From contig NZ_OMPO01000001.1 of NCBI RefSeq assembly GCF_900292035.1, forward strand, positions 291,192-355,191: a stretch of 64,000 nt of DNA, in the 5' to 3' direction. A model generated the notes under the pieces. That model was not told the DNA's origin. It ran no database searches and saw only the letters and a program-made list of their open reading frames with translations. Shown piece after piece: positions 9,016-17,221 of this stretch; within the stretch, counting starts at the first letter, position 1, and each line of letters begins with the position of its first letter. The DNA is from Blastococcus sp. Marseille-P5729. Its GTDB lineage: Bacteria > Actinomycetota > Actinomycetes > Mycobacteriales > Antricoccaceae. The position numbers and the translations under genes were made by a program.

Positions 9016-9828
9016 ATGACCGACACGCCCAATCTCGACGGCAAGGTCGCCCTCGTCACCGGAGGAGCCGGAGGCTTCGGACGCGCGGTCACCGAGATCC
9101 TCCTGGAGCAAGGCGCCCAGGTCGCCCTGACGGACGTCGAAGAGGAGCGCACCCGCGAGACCGCCAAGGAGCTCGGCGCCGTCCCATTCGTGCTCGACGT
9201 GACCAGCTGGGAGGCCAACCAGCAGGTCGTGCAGCAGGTCGAGGAGCACTTCGGCGGCCTCGACATCTCGTTCCTGAATGCCGGCATCGGGCTGAACATG
9301 GGTGCGCTGGCGTTCGACATCGATAAGTACCGCCTGATCGCGGCGGTGAACTACGACGGTGTGGCCTTCGGCATGCAGGCCGCGATTCCCGCGATGCGGC
9401 GCCGCGGCGGCGGCCACATCGTCGCCACCGCATCGATGGCGGGCCTGGTCTCGATGCCGGGCGACCCCTACTACACGATGACCAAGACGGCGGTGGTCGG
9501 GCTGGTCCGTGGTGCCGGGCCCGAGCTGGCGCGCGAGAACATCAAGATGAACGGGCTGTGCCCGGGGTTCGCCGATACCCCGATCATCGACTCCTTCCGT
9601 CACAAGCTGGAGACGGACGAGTTCCCGGTCATCCCGGCCCGCACGGTCGCTGAGACCTTCCTGCAGGCCGCGACCTCCGACGAGAGCGGCGTGTGCTGGC
9701 TGATCCAGGCGGGCATCGAGCCGGCCCCGTTCAAGTTCCGCGGCGTGCCGGCCGCCCGCAGGCCGGACGGTACGCCGTACGGCGTACCGAAGGACATGGA
9801 CCCGGACGCGAAGAACCCGAACGCCTAG
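9016..9828 (+). CDS. Short-chain dehydrogenase/reductase (SDR)
   Basis: 270 aa, classical SDR. It has the Rossmann motif TGGAGGFG (about residues 15-22), a D at the end of strand 2 (LTDVEE) suggesting NAD preference, FLNAGIG (NAG motif), a Ser in ATASMAG, and the catalytic YYTMTK (YxxxK). The C-terminal 50 residues extend beyond the core. An AAGGAG site precedes ATG 9016. The stop lies inside the first copy of a 14-bp triple repeat leading to the next gene. The SDR, the following oxidoreductase and possibly the M20 peptidase look like one operon for catabolism of an unidentified compound. Confidence 0.9.
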   Translation: MTDTPNLDGKVALVTGGAGGFGRAVTEILLEQGAQVALTDVEEERTRETAKELGAVPFVLDVTSWEANQQVVQQVEEHFGGLDISFLNAGIGLNMGALAFDIDKYRLIAAVNYDGVAFGMQAAIPAMRRRGGGHIVATASMAGLVSMPGDPYYTMTKTAVVGLVRGAGPELARENIKMNGLCPGFADTPIIDSFRHKLETDEFPVIPARTVAETFLQAATSDESGVCWLIQAGIEPAPFKFRGVPAARRPDGTPYGVPKDMDPDAKNPNA

Positions 9829-9858
9829 TACCGAACGCTGGGTACCGAACGCCTAGGA
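9817..9858. repeat. Three tandem 14-bp repeats across the SDR / oxidoreductase junction
   Basis: CCGAACGCCTAGTA, CCGAACGCTGGGTA and CCGAACGCCTAGGA lie end to end. The first holds the SDR stop TAG (9826-9828). The third runs into the TAGGAGG ribosome site of the next gene. Confidence 0.85.
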
Positions 9859-9867
9859 GGCTGCGTC

Positions 9868-10863
9868 ATGAAGGCTTGGCTGGTCGAGCGCAACGGCGAT
9901 CCCAAGGACGTCCTCGAGTGGAAGGACGCGCCGGAGCCCGTCGTCCATCCCGGGATGGTCAAGGTGAAGGTGCTCGCTGCGGCGCTGAACTTCCCCGACA
10001 TCCTGCTGTGCCAGGGCAAGTACCAGGTGACTCCGACTCTCCCGTTCACCCCGGGGGTCGAGATCGCCGGCGAGATCGTCGAGCTCGGCGAGGGCGTCAC
10101 CACGTGGCAGGTGGGTGACCTTGTCTTCGGCGGTCCGCACAGCGACGCCGGCGCGGGCGGCGGGTACGCCGAGTACGCCGCGATGGACGCCGATAGCATC
10201 TTCCGCGTCCCGGACGGCATGCCCGCGGAGGAGGCGGCCGGCTACCTGCTGACCTACCAGACGTCGTGGGTCGCGCTGCACACCCGCGGCCAGATCAAGG
10301 CCGGTGACGTCGTGCTGGTGCACGCCGGCGCGGGCGGGGTCGGCTCGGCGGCGATCCAGCTGGCCAAGGCCGCGGGCGCCACGGTCATCGCGACGGCCGG
10401 CGGTCCGCAGAAGAAGCAGGTGCTCACCGAGCTGGGTGCGGACGTCGCGATCGACTACCAGTCCGAGGATTTCGTGCAGATCGTCAAGGACGCTACCGGC
10501 GGCCGCGGCGCGGACATCGTCTACGACCCGGTCGGCGGGGACGTCTACGACAAGTCCACCAAGTGCATCGCCTTCGAGGGCCGCATCCTGATCATCGGGT
10601 TCACCGGCGGCCGGTTCGCACAGGCGGCCACCAACCATGTCCTGGTGAAGAACTACAGCGTCGTCGGCGTGCACTGGGGCTACTACAAGCAGATGCGTCC
10701 CGAGGTCATCCCCGAGGCGGACGCCGCGCTCAGTGAGCTGCACGCGGCCGGGAAGATCAAGCCCTACATCTCCAAGGTCTACAGGTTCAGCGAGCTGCCC
10801 GAGGCACTCGAGGCGCTGGGCGGCCGCAAGACCACCGGCAAGGTCGTCGTCGTCCCCGACTAG
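9868..10863 (+). CDS. NADPH:quinone oxidoreductase family (zinc-less MDR) protein
   Basis: 331 aa. An N-terminal GroES-like domain (VVHPGMVKVKVLAAALNFPD, about residues 27-46, and PGVEIAGEIVELG) is followed by a Rossmann fold with HAGAGGVGSAAIQLAKAAGA (about 151-170). The catalytic-zinc cysteine and structural-zinc four-Cys lobe of true alcohol dehydrogenases are missing, which places it with quinone oxidoreductases and enoyl reductases. A strong TAGGAGG site precedes ATG 9868. It follows the SDR gene by 39 bp and is probably co-transcribed. Confidence 0.88.
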   Translation: MKAWLVERNGDPKDVLEWKDAPEPVVHPGMVKVKVLAAALNFPDILLCQGKYQVTPTLPFTPGVEIAGEIVELGEGVTTWQVGDLVFGGPHSDAGAGGGYAEYAAMDADSIFRVPDGMPAEEAAGYLLTYQTSWVALHTRGQIKAGDVVLVHAGAGGVGSAAIQLAKAAGATVIATAGGPQKKQVLTELGADVAIDYQSEDFVQIVKDATGGRGADIVYDPVGGDVYDKSTKCIAFEGRILIIGFTGGRFAQAATNHVLVKNYSVVGVHWGYYKQMRPEVIPEADAALSELHAAGKIKPYISKVYRFSELPEALEALGGRKTTGKVVVVPD

Positions 10864-10877
10864 CAGCCGGATCGGCC

Positions 10878-11093
10878 CTACAGGATGGGGCGGGGGAGAT
10901 GCTCGTGGCGGCGGCGACGGCGCATGATCACCTTGCGCGTTCCGTCGGAGTACTTCAGTAGCCGGGCCAGCTCCCAGCCGCCGACGCCGGCTTGCGCCGA
11001 CAGCATCTGGGCGGCGCTCTTGATGCCCGTGCCCCTGGGGATGCGCACCGGCGCGTACTCCCACTGGTCCTCGTACGAGATCGGCTGATTCAT
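10878..11093 (-). CDS. DUF5703 family small basic protein
   Basis: 71 aa (MNQPISYEDQWEYAP...). The pattern QWEYAPVRIPRG, GWELARLLKYSDGTRKV and an Arg-rich tail matches DUF5703, an actinobacterial family of unknown function. I prefer ATG 11093 because a perfect TAGAAT box lies 7 nt upstream; ATG 11102 is also in frame. That box includes the TAG stop of the RecD-like gene, 10 bp away, so the gene may be both co-transcribed and independently transcribed without a leader. Confidence 0.75.
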   Translation of the reverse strand: MNQPISYEDQWEYAPVRIPRGTGIKSAAQMLSAQAGVGGWELARLLKYSDGTRKVIMRRRRRHEHLPRPIL

Positions 11094-11100
11094 GGGCGGC

Positions 11101-11106
11101 ATTCTA
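11101..11106 (-). promoter_or_regulatory. -10 box TAGAAT overlapping the RecD-like stop codon
   Basis: Read on the reverse strand, TAGAAT ends 7 nt before ATG 11093. Its first three bases are the RecD-like gene's TAG stop. Confidence 0.4.
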
Positions 11107-13044
11107 TGCACCACGCCCGTGCCGAGGTCCGCGGCTGGTCGAGGCGACACGCTCACGCAGCCGAGCCGTCAGCGAGGTCAGCCTGGGCCGGGCGGCCTTC
11201 TGCCGGACGGCGTACGCCAGGGCGGGGCCCGAGCCGTGCACGATCGACAGGTGCTTCTGGGCACGCGTGAAGGCCGTGTAGACCAACGGGCGCACCAGCA
11301 GCCGGCCCGACTCCGGCGGCACCACGGCGACCACTGCGGGCCACTCCGACCCCTGTGCGCGATGGACGGTGATTGCCCAGCCGTGCAGCAGGTCGCCGAG
11401 CGCCTTTCCTGATATCTCGGCGATCCCAGACGAGAACTCGACGGTGAGGGACTTCTCCCCGGTGCCGACGACGGTACCGACCTCACCGTTCGCGTAACCG
11501 AACGGCGACGCGTCGAGGTGGTTGGCGGTGGCGACCACCCGGTCCCCGACGTCGAACCCCGACACGGCGCCCGGCCCGGGGTTGAGCTGTTTCTTCAGGG
11601 CCAGGTTGAGCTCCTTGGTGCCCGCCGGTCCGCGGTGCACCGGCGTGACGACCTGGATGTCGGAGGCATCGAACCCGAACACGCGTGGGATCGAGTCGGT
11701 GACGAGCTGGCGGGTGCGGTGGGCCGCCTCGGCGGATCCCCGCGCACCGACGACGACCACCTCACGAGTCGGGTCGTCCACGGGCGGCAGCACGCCTTGG
11801 CGCACCTCGGCCGCCAGCGCCGCGATCTGACCGCCCTCGGCCTGGCGGTAGAGCCGCGTGAGCTCTGTGACCGGCACGACCCCGGACTCGATCAGGTCGC
11901 CCAGGACTCGCCCAGGCCCGATCGACGGCAGCTGCGCCACGTCCCCGACGATCAGCACGTGAGCGCCGTCCTGCACGGCGTCGAACAGCGCCGCCGCCAG
12001 CAGGACGTCGAGCATCGAGGACTCGTCGACGACCACGATGTCGGCCGGGATGGGATCTTCCCACCCACGAAGGAATCCACCGTCGCGGCCCTGCGCCCCG
12101 AGCATGCGGTGCACCGTCATCCCCTCGCCGCCGGCGAGCTCGCCCAGACGCTTGGCGGCGCGGCCGGTCGGCGCGGCCAGCGCGACCTCCTTGTCGTGCA
12201 TTCGGGCCAGCTCGACGACGGAGCGTACGGTGCGCGACTTGCCGGTGCCGGGCCCTCCCGTCAGGACGCTCACGCCCGATGTCATCACCAGCTCGACCGC
12301 CTCGGCCTGCTTCTCATCCAGCCCCTCGACGGCGTTCGCTAGTGAGCTCTTCTTGCCCCACTTCTGGGCGCTGGCGGCGATCCGGGAGATGTCGACAGCG
12401 ATGGAGTGCTCGGCGTCGGCGTACTCCTTGAGCGCGATGAGATCGTCGGTACGACGGACGACGAGGTCCTCGTCGACGGCCACCGCGACCGCGTGCTCGG
12501 GGTCGTGGATGCCGGCCGCGGCGACCGCGCCGAGAACCTCCTCGATCGCCACCTCCGTGTGGCCGCTGGCCGCCTCTTGCCGCACCGCGTCGGCGACGAC
12601 CGCGCGAGCGCGCCGCGGGTCTTGCCGGTCCAGCGAGCCGAGGACCGAACGGGCGACTCCGTCGGCGTCCGCGACGTCGATGCCGCGGATGCCGACGATC
12701 CGCCACGGGTCGTTCTCGATCAGCCGGACGCAGTCGTCGCCCACCTCGTCGATCAGCGCCTGCGCCGCACGGGCCGGGATGCCCGCGGGTACGAGCATCC
12801 GTACGACGTCATAGAGCGGTTGGACGCCCAGCCAGCCCGACAGCAGCCGCTCGGCGCGTTTCGCACCGGTCTTCGGCAGCCGCAGCAACGAATCGCGGCT
12901 CACCAGGTCGGCGCGCACGATCCCGGCCTTGGGCAGGTCGGCGGCGCTGGAGATCCCGAGATGCGGCCACAGGCCCGCGTCGCAGAAGGCCGCGAAGACG
13001 CGGTCGGCGTCCACCGGCCACTGCGCCCGCCGAATCTCGGCCAC
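11104..13044 (-). CDS. RecD-like (RecD2-type) superfamily 1B DNA helicase
   Basis: 646 aa. Helicase motifs: TGGPGTGKSRTVRSVVELA (Walker A), VVDESSMLD (II), GDVAQLPSIGPG (III), a C-terminal VHRAQGSEWPAVV (V) and YTAFTRAQKHLSIV (VI). The N-terminal region has helix-hairpin-helix-like repeats (LPKTGAKRAERLLSG and following), as in RecD2 proteins, which act 5'-3' in DNA repair without RecBC. The start is GTG 13044, which overlaps the TAG stop of the upstream aldo/keto reductase (TAGTG), so translation is coupled. An in-frame upstream ATG at 13212 would be antisense-like code inside the reductase gene and is not used. Confidence 0.85.
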   Translation of the reverse strand: MAEIRRAQWPVDADRVFAAFCDAGLWPHLGISSAADLPKAGIVRADLVSRDSLLRLPKTGAKRAERLLSGWLGVQPLYDVVRMLVPAGIPARAAQALIDEVGDDCVRLIENDPWRIVGIRGIDVADADGVARSVLGSLDRQDPRRARAVVADAVRQEAASGHTEVAIEEVLGAVAAAGIHDPEHAVAVAVDEDLVVRRTDDLIALKEYADAEHSIAVDISRIAASAQKWGKKSSLANAVEGLDEKQAEAVELVMTSGVSVLTGGPGTGKSRTVRSVVELARMHDKEVALAAPTGRAAKRLGELAGGEGMTVHRMLGAQGRDGGFLRGWEDPIPADIVVVDESSMLDVLLAAALFDAVQDGAHVLIVGDVAQLPSIGPGRVLGDLIESGVVPVTELTRLYRQAEGGQIAALAAEVRQGVLPPVDDPTREVVVVGARGSAEAAHRTRQLVTDSIPRVFGFDASDIQVVTPVHRGPAGTKELNLALKKQLNPGPGAVSGFDVGDRVVATANHLDASPFGYANGEVGTVVGTGEKSLTVEFSSGIAEISGKALGDLLHGWAITVHRAQGSEWPAVVAVVPPESGRLLVRPLVYTAFTRAQKHLSIVHGSGPALAYAVRQKAARPRLTSLTARLRERVASTSRGPRHGRGA

Positions 13045-14018
13045 TAGCGGCGGCGCTCCGGGTACCCGAAGCTGGGCTCGGCGACCTCGTCGAGAGCGTC
13101 GTAGATCTCCGCCGGTAGCGCGAGGTTCTCGATCGACAGCGATGCCTGCAGCTGACCGGCGGTGCGGGCGCCGAGGATCGCCGAGGTCACGCCCGGGCGG
13201 TCCCGCACCCATGCCAGCGCGATCGCGAGCGGCGAGACTCCGAGCCCGTCGGCGGCCGTGGCCACCGCCTCGACGATCCGCGTGGAGTCACCGCCCAGGT
13301 ACCGGCGTACGAACTCACCGAGGTGCGGCGAGGCGGCCCGCGAGTCGGACGGCGTCCCGTGCCGATACTTCCCAGTCAGCACGCCGCGGCCCAACGGCGA
13401 CCAGGCGATGACGCCGACGCCGAGCGAGCGGGCGGCCGGGACGACCTCGCGCTCGACCCCGCGCTCCAGAAGCGAGTACTCCATCTGCGTGGTGACGATC
13501 GGGGCGCACGAGCGCTGCAGCTGCTGGATCGTGGCGGCGCGGGTCAGCTGCCAGCCGGAGTAGTTCGAAACGCCGACGTAGCGCACGCGCCCGCTCGAAA
13601 CCGCTGTGTCCAGGGCCGCGAGAGTCTCCTCCAGCGGTACCAGCGGATCCCAGGCGTGCAGCTGCCACAGATCGATGTAATCGGTGCCCAGGCGCTTCAG
13701 CGACGCATCCAGCGCGGCGAGGAGGTGTCCGCGCGAGGCGCCCCGGCTCATCGGACCCGGGCCGGTCCGACCGACCGCCTTGGTGGCGATCACCATCCGC
13801 TCGCGAGGGACGACGGTGCGCAGCAGCCGCCCGACCACCTTCTCGCTCTCGCCGTCGACGTACACGTCGGCGGTGTCGATCAGGTTGCCGCCGGCCTCGA
13901 CGTAGGCCAGGAGGCAGGCGGTCGCCTCGTCACGGTCGGTGTCGCGTCCCCAGGTCATGGTGCCAAGCCCGAGGCGAGAGACGACTAGCCCACTTCTTCC
14001 CGCAACACGCTGCTCCAC
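13044..14018 (-). CDS. Aldo/keto reductase
   Basis: 324 aa TIM-barrel NADPH oxidoreductase. LGLGTMTWG at the N-terminus, NLIDTADVYVDGESEKVVG (catalytic Asp and Tyr, about residues 45-63), a Lys in VIATKAVG, and YIDLWQLHAWD supply the D-Y-K-H set. The C-terminal LGARTAGQLQ is a cofactor segment. The start is GTG 14018 with TAGTTT 7 nt upstream, read as leaderless. It is the first gene of a reverse-strand operon with the RecD-like helicase and DUF5703; the reason for that pairing is unknown. Confidence 0.9.
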   Translation of the reverse strand: MEQRVAGRSGLVVSRLGLGTMTWGRDTDRDEATACLLAYVEAGGNLIDTADVYVDGESEKVVGRLLRTVVPRERMVIATKAVGRTGPGPMSRGASRGHLLAALDASLKRLGTDYIDLWQLHAWDPLVPLEETLAALDTAVSSGRVRYVGVSNYSGWQLTRAATIQQLQRSCAPIVTTQMEYSLLERGVEREVVPAARSLGVGVIAWSPLGRGVLTGKYRHGTPSDSRAASPHLGEFVRRYLGGDSTRIVEAVATAADGLGVSPLAIALAWVRDRPGVTSAILGARTAGQLQASLSIENLALPAEIYDALDEVAEPSFGYPERRR

Positions 14019-14025
14019 TCTGACG

Positions 14026-14031
14026 AAACTA
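14026..14031 (-). promoter_or_regulatory. -10 box TAGTTT for the aldo/keto reductase operon
   Basis: On the reverse strand TAGTTT lies 7 nt before GTG 14018, with no ribosome site between. Confidence 0.4.
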
Positions 14032-14086
14032 CCTGTTCTGTGCCACGGTGGTCCTGAGGCTCGCGGGGGCCAAGGAAGGACGCGGA

Positions 14087-15133
14087 ATGAAGCTCGGGGT
14101 GAATCTCGGTTACTGGGGTGCGGGCACCGACCAGTCCAACATCGACATCGCCGTGGAGGCAGACCGACTTGGCTTCGACGTCGTCTGGGCCGCGGAGGCG
14201 TACGGCAACGACGTCGTCTCGACCCTCGCGTTCGTCGCGGCTCGCACCGAACGGATCGACATCGGGTCGGCGGTGATGCAGATACCAGGACGCACTCCCG
14301 CGATGACCGCGATGACTGCCGCCGGGCTCGACGCCCTCTCGGGTGGCCGGTTCCGGTGCGGGCTCGGCGTCTCGGGCCCCCAGGTCTCGGAAGGCTGGCA
14401 CGGTGTCCGCTACGACAAGCCGCTGGGCCGCACCCGTGAGTACATCGAGATCGTGCGGATGGCGCTGCAGCGCAAACGACTGCGCTACGACGGCACGCAC
14501 TTCCAGCTGCCGCTGCCCGACGGGCCTGGCAAGGCGCTGATGCTGGTTACGCCGCCGCTGCGCGCCGACGTCCCGATCTACCTGGCCGCGGTGGGTCCGA
14601 AGAACCTCGAGCTCACCGGTGAGATCGCCGATGGGTGGCTGGGCGTGTTCACGGCGTACGACGACCTGCAGCCCGTTCTGGACCGGATCGCGGCGGGCGC
14701 CGAGAAGGCCGGCCGGTCGCTCAGCGACATCGACGTCGGCGTGAGCGCCGGTGTCGCGATCGGCGACGACATCGAGCAGATGGCTGACCGGATCCGACCG
14801 CACCAGGCGCTGTACATCGGCGGCATGGGCAGCCGGGAACAGAACTTCTACAACAACAACGCCGTCCGGCTGGGCTACGGCGACGCTGCGCAGAAGATCC
14901 AGGATCTCTACCTCGGGCGGCACTACGAGGAGGCCGCGGCTGCCGTCCCGCTCGAGCTGGTGGACCGCACCTCGCTGCTCGGACCGGTCGAGCGCGTCGC
15001 TGACCGGCTGCAGGCGCTGCGCGAGAACGGCGCCACCACCGTCAACGTCTCACCCTCCGGCGCCGACCTGGCCGAGAAGACCGACCAGCTGCGCCTGCTC
15101 GCCCAGGCCGCCGAGAGAGCTGGTATCGCGTGA
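14087..15133 (+). CDS. LLM-class F420-dependent oxidoreductase
   Basis: 348 aa, luciferase-like TIM barrel. MKLGVNLGYWG opens strand 1, followed by DVVWAAEAYGND, IDIGSAVMQIPGRTP and GRFRCGLGVSGPQVSEGWHG, the pattern of the F420-binding subgroup of this superfamily. The cofactor is inferred from family, not shown. I chose ATG 14087 over 14048 because AAGGAAGG lies just upstream and the family begins here. Its TGA overlaps the GTG of the next gene (GTGA), so the pair is coupled. Confidence 0.88.
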   Translation: MKLGVNLGYWGAGTDQSNIDIAVEADRLGFDVVWAAEAYGNDVVSTLAFVAARTERIDIGSAVMQIPGRTPAMTAMTAAGLDALSGGRFRCGLGVSGPQVSEGWHGVRYDKPLGRTREYIEIVRMALQRKRLRYDGTHFQLPLPDGPGKALMLVTPPLRADVPIYLAAVGPKNLELTGEIADGWLGVFTAYDDLQPVLDRIAAGAEKAGRSLSDIDVGVSAGVAIGDDIEQMADRIRPHQALYIGGMGSREQNFYNNNAVRLGYGDAAQKIQDLYLGRHYEEAAAAVPLELVDRTSLLGPVERVADRLQALRENGATTVNVSPSGADLAEKTDQLRLLAQAAERAGIA

Positions 15134-15831
15134 CGACCCTCATGCTGCTGCGCCACGGCCGATCCAGCGCTAACGACAAGGGCGTGCTGGCCGGACGCCG
15201 TCCCGGTGTCCACCTGGACCAGACCGGGCGGCAGCAGGCGCAGGCCGCCGCTGACCGGCTGCGCGACGTTCGCTTCGACCGGCTGGTCTCCAGCCCGCTC
15301 GAGCGCTGCCTGGAGACCATCGAACCGGTCATGGCCGGACGCCGCCGGAAGCTGCAGATCGACGAGGGGCTCATCGAGGCCGACTACGGCAGCTGGTCGG
15401 GCAAGAAGCTCACTGCGCTGTCGAAGGAGCCGTTGTGGGCCCAGGTGCAGAACCACCCGTCGGCGGTGACCTTCCCGGGGCGCGGCGGGGAGGCGATGGT
15501 CGACATGGCGGCGCGTGCCGTGAGCGCCGTCCGCCGGCACAACGCCAAGGTCGGGCCGGACGGCGTCTGGCTGGCCTGCAGCCACGGCGACGTCATCAAG
15601 GCCATCGTGGCCGACGCGCTCGGGCTGCACCTGGACCAGTTCCAACGGATCGTCATCGATCCGGCATCGATCACGGTGATCCGCTACACCAAGGACCGGC
15701 CGTTCGTCGTGGTCGCGAACTCCTCGAGCGGCCCGCTGTCGCAGTACGTCGTCACGGCCGCTGACAGCGACGCTGCAGTGGGCGGCGGGGCCGGACACAC
15801 CGCCGCTGCAGGCCAACGTCGTCCGCGATAG
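15130..15831 (+). CDS. Histidine phosphatase family protein (MSMEG_4193-type putative phosphomutase)
   Basis: 233 aa. LLRHGRSSAN near the N-terminus holds the phospho-accepting His, with Arg in SSPLERCLET and the second His in LACSHGDVIKA (about residues 151-161). This is the histidine phosphatase superfamily. The next genes (DUF3090, SCO1664-type, mshC) are its standard actinobacterial neighbours. The physiological substrate is unknown. GTG start overlaps the previous stop. The last 25 residues are Gly/Ala-rich and variable. Confidence 0.88.
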   Translation: MTTLMLLRHGRSSANDKGVLAGRRPGVHLDQTGRQQAQAAADRLRDVRFDRLVSSPLERCLETIEPVMAGRRRKLQIDEGLIEADYGSWSGKKLTALSKEPLWAQVQNHPSAVTFPGRGGEAMVDMAARAVSAVRRHNAKVGPDGVWLACSHGDVIKAIVADALGLHLDQFQRIVIDPASITVIRYTKDRPFVVVANSSSGPLSQYVVTAADSDAAVGGGAGHTAAAGQRRPR

Positions 15832-15879
15832 ATTGATTCTCTCGACGCGCCGCTAGAAAGGACTCCAGGTCCCCGCGAG

Positions 15880-16437
15880 ATGCCACGCAAGGTTCACGAC
15901 TTCAGCCACCCGCGCCGCTTCGTCGCCGGCACCGTCGGCCAGCCGGGCGAGCGCACCTTCTACCTGCAGGCGAGCGACGAGTCCCGCACCGTGTCGGTGG
16001 CCCTGGAGAAGGAGCATGTGCAGGTGCTGGCCGACCGGCTCGACGACATCATCGACGAGGTCGTACGGCGGGGCACGGTCGCGCCGATCGAGTCCCCGTC
16101 GGAGGATCTCGAGCCGCTGGAGATGCCCATCGACGAGGAGTTCCGCGTCAGCGCCCTGGGCCTGGCCTGGGACGAGGACCAGAAGGCCGTCGTCATCGAG
16201 GCCGTGTCGGGTGAGGACGGCGCGCTCGACGAGAACCAGATCTTCTCCGACGACGACAACGCCCCCGATGTGCTGAGGGTGACCCTCGACGCCGCTGCGG
16301 CGCGCGCGTTCGCGGTGCGCGCCAACGCCGTCGTCCACGCCGGCCGCACGCCCTGCCCGCTGTGCGGAATCCCGCTCGATCCCAGCGGGCACATCTGCCC
16401 GCGCCAGAACGGCTACCACCGCGCCACGCTGACGTGA
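15880..16437 (+). CDS. DUF3090 family protein
   Basis: 185 aa. Starts MPRKVHDFSHPRRFVAGTVG, with QPGERTFYLQA after it, the family signature. The C-terminus has a zinc-ribbon-like CPLCGIPLDPSGHICPR (C-x2-C...H-x-C), about residues 163-179. Function unknown. The family is conserved beside mshC in actinobacteria. Its TGA overlaps the GTG of the next gene. Confidence 0.9.
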   Translation: MPRKVHDFSHPRRFVAGTVGQPGERTFYLQASDESRTVSVALEKEHVQVLADRLDDIIDEVVRRGTVAPIESPSEDLEPLEMPIDEEFRVSALGLAWDEDQKAVVIEAVSGEDGALDENQIFSDDDNAPDVLRVTLDAAAARAFAVRANAVVHAGRTPCPLCGIPLDPSGHICPRQNGYHRATLT

Positions 16438-17165
16438 GCGCGGACCTCGAGCTGCTGCGCACCGGCGAGATCGAGGTCGTCGGCCGCATCCTCGACGCCA
16501 GCAACAGCACGCTCCTGTGCTCGATCACCGGCAACGATGAGCGCTCCGAGCGCTGCGTCTACAAGCCGGTGCTGGGGGAGCGGCCGCTGTGGGACTATCC
16601 CGACGGCACGCTGGCCGGCCGCGAACTCGCGTCGTACGCCGTCTCGGAGGCCACCGGCTGGGGCATCATCCCGCCGACGGTCCTGCGCGACGGCCCCTTC
16701 GGCCCAGGCATGGTCCAGCTGTGGATGGAGCGCGACGAGGAGGTCGACCTGGTCGATCTGATCAACTCCCGTCCGGCGGCCTTGCGCCGCATGGCGGTGC
16801 TCGATGCCGTCATCAACAACTCCGACCGCAAGGGCGGGCACCTCATTCCGCATCCCGCGCCGGCCGGAACCCCGCTGCGCGAGCGCGAGGTGTGGGGCGT
16901 CGACCACGGGGTCACCTTCAGCGTCGAGGACAAGCTGCGCACCCTGTTGTGGCAGTGGGCCGGACAGCCACTGACCGCCGATGCCATCGGCGTCCTGGAG
17001 CGGCTGCGGGAGCAGCTGGACGGCGAGCTGGGGGACCAGCTGCACGAGCATCTGACGGTCGCCGAGGTCCGCCAGACCGCGACGCGGGTTGAGCGGTTGC
17101 TGCGTAGCGGACGCCATCCGCTGCCCTCCGACGACTGGCCCTCGGTGCCCTACCCGCCCTTCTAG
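16434..17165 (+). CDS. SCO1664 family protein (kinase-like fold, unknown function)
   Basis: 243 aa from GTG 16434 (SADLELLRTGEIEVVGRI). NNSDRKGGHLI (about residues 124-134) and WGVDHGVTFSVEDKLRT (about 151-167) resemble catalytic and metal-binding loops of the PI3/PI4-kinase-like protein fold; this is inference from motif shape. An upstream in-frame ATG lies inside DUF3090 and is rejected because GTGA coupling at 16434 fits the family's start. It belongs to the mshC-linked block. Confidence 0.85.
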   Translation: MSADLELLRTGEIEVVGRILDASNSTLLCSITGNDERSERCVYKPVLGERPLWDYPDGTLAGRELASYAVSEATGWGIIPPTVLRDGPFGPGMVQLWMERDEEVDLVDLINSRPAALRRMAVLDAVINNSDRKGGHLIPHPAPAGTPLREREVWGVDHGVTFSVEDKLRTLLWQWAGQPLTADAIGVLERLREQLDGELGDQLHEHLTVAEVRQTATRVERLLRSGRHPLPSDDWPSVPYPPF

Positions 17166-17209
17166 TTGAGTTTTCACCGACCGCCCGGCAACCGTGTCCG
17201 GGCCGCAGG

Positions 17210-17215
17210 TAGCCT
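17210..17215 (+). promoter_or_regulatory. -10 box TAGCCT for mshC
   Basis: TAGCCT is 6 nt before ATG 17222, without a ribosome site: a leaderless start is likely, in a 56-bp gap after the SCO1664-type gene. Confidence 0.5.
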
Positions 17216-17221
17216 CGTCAC

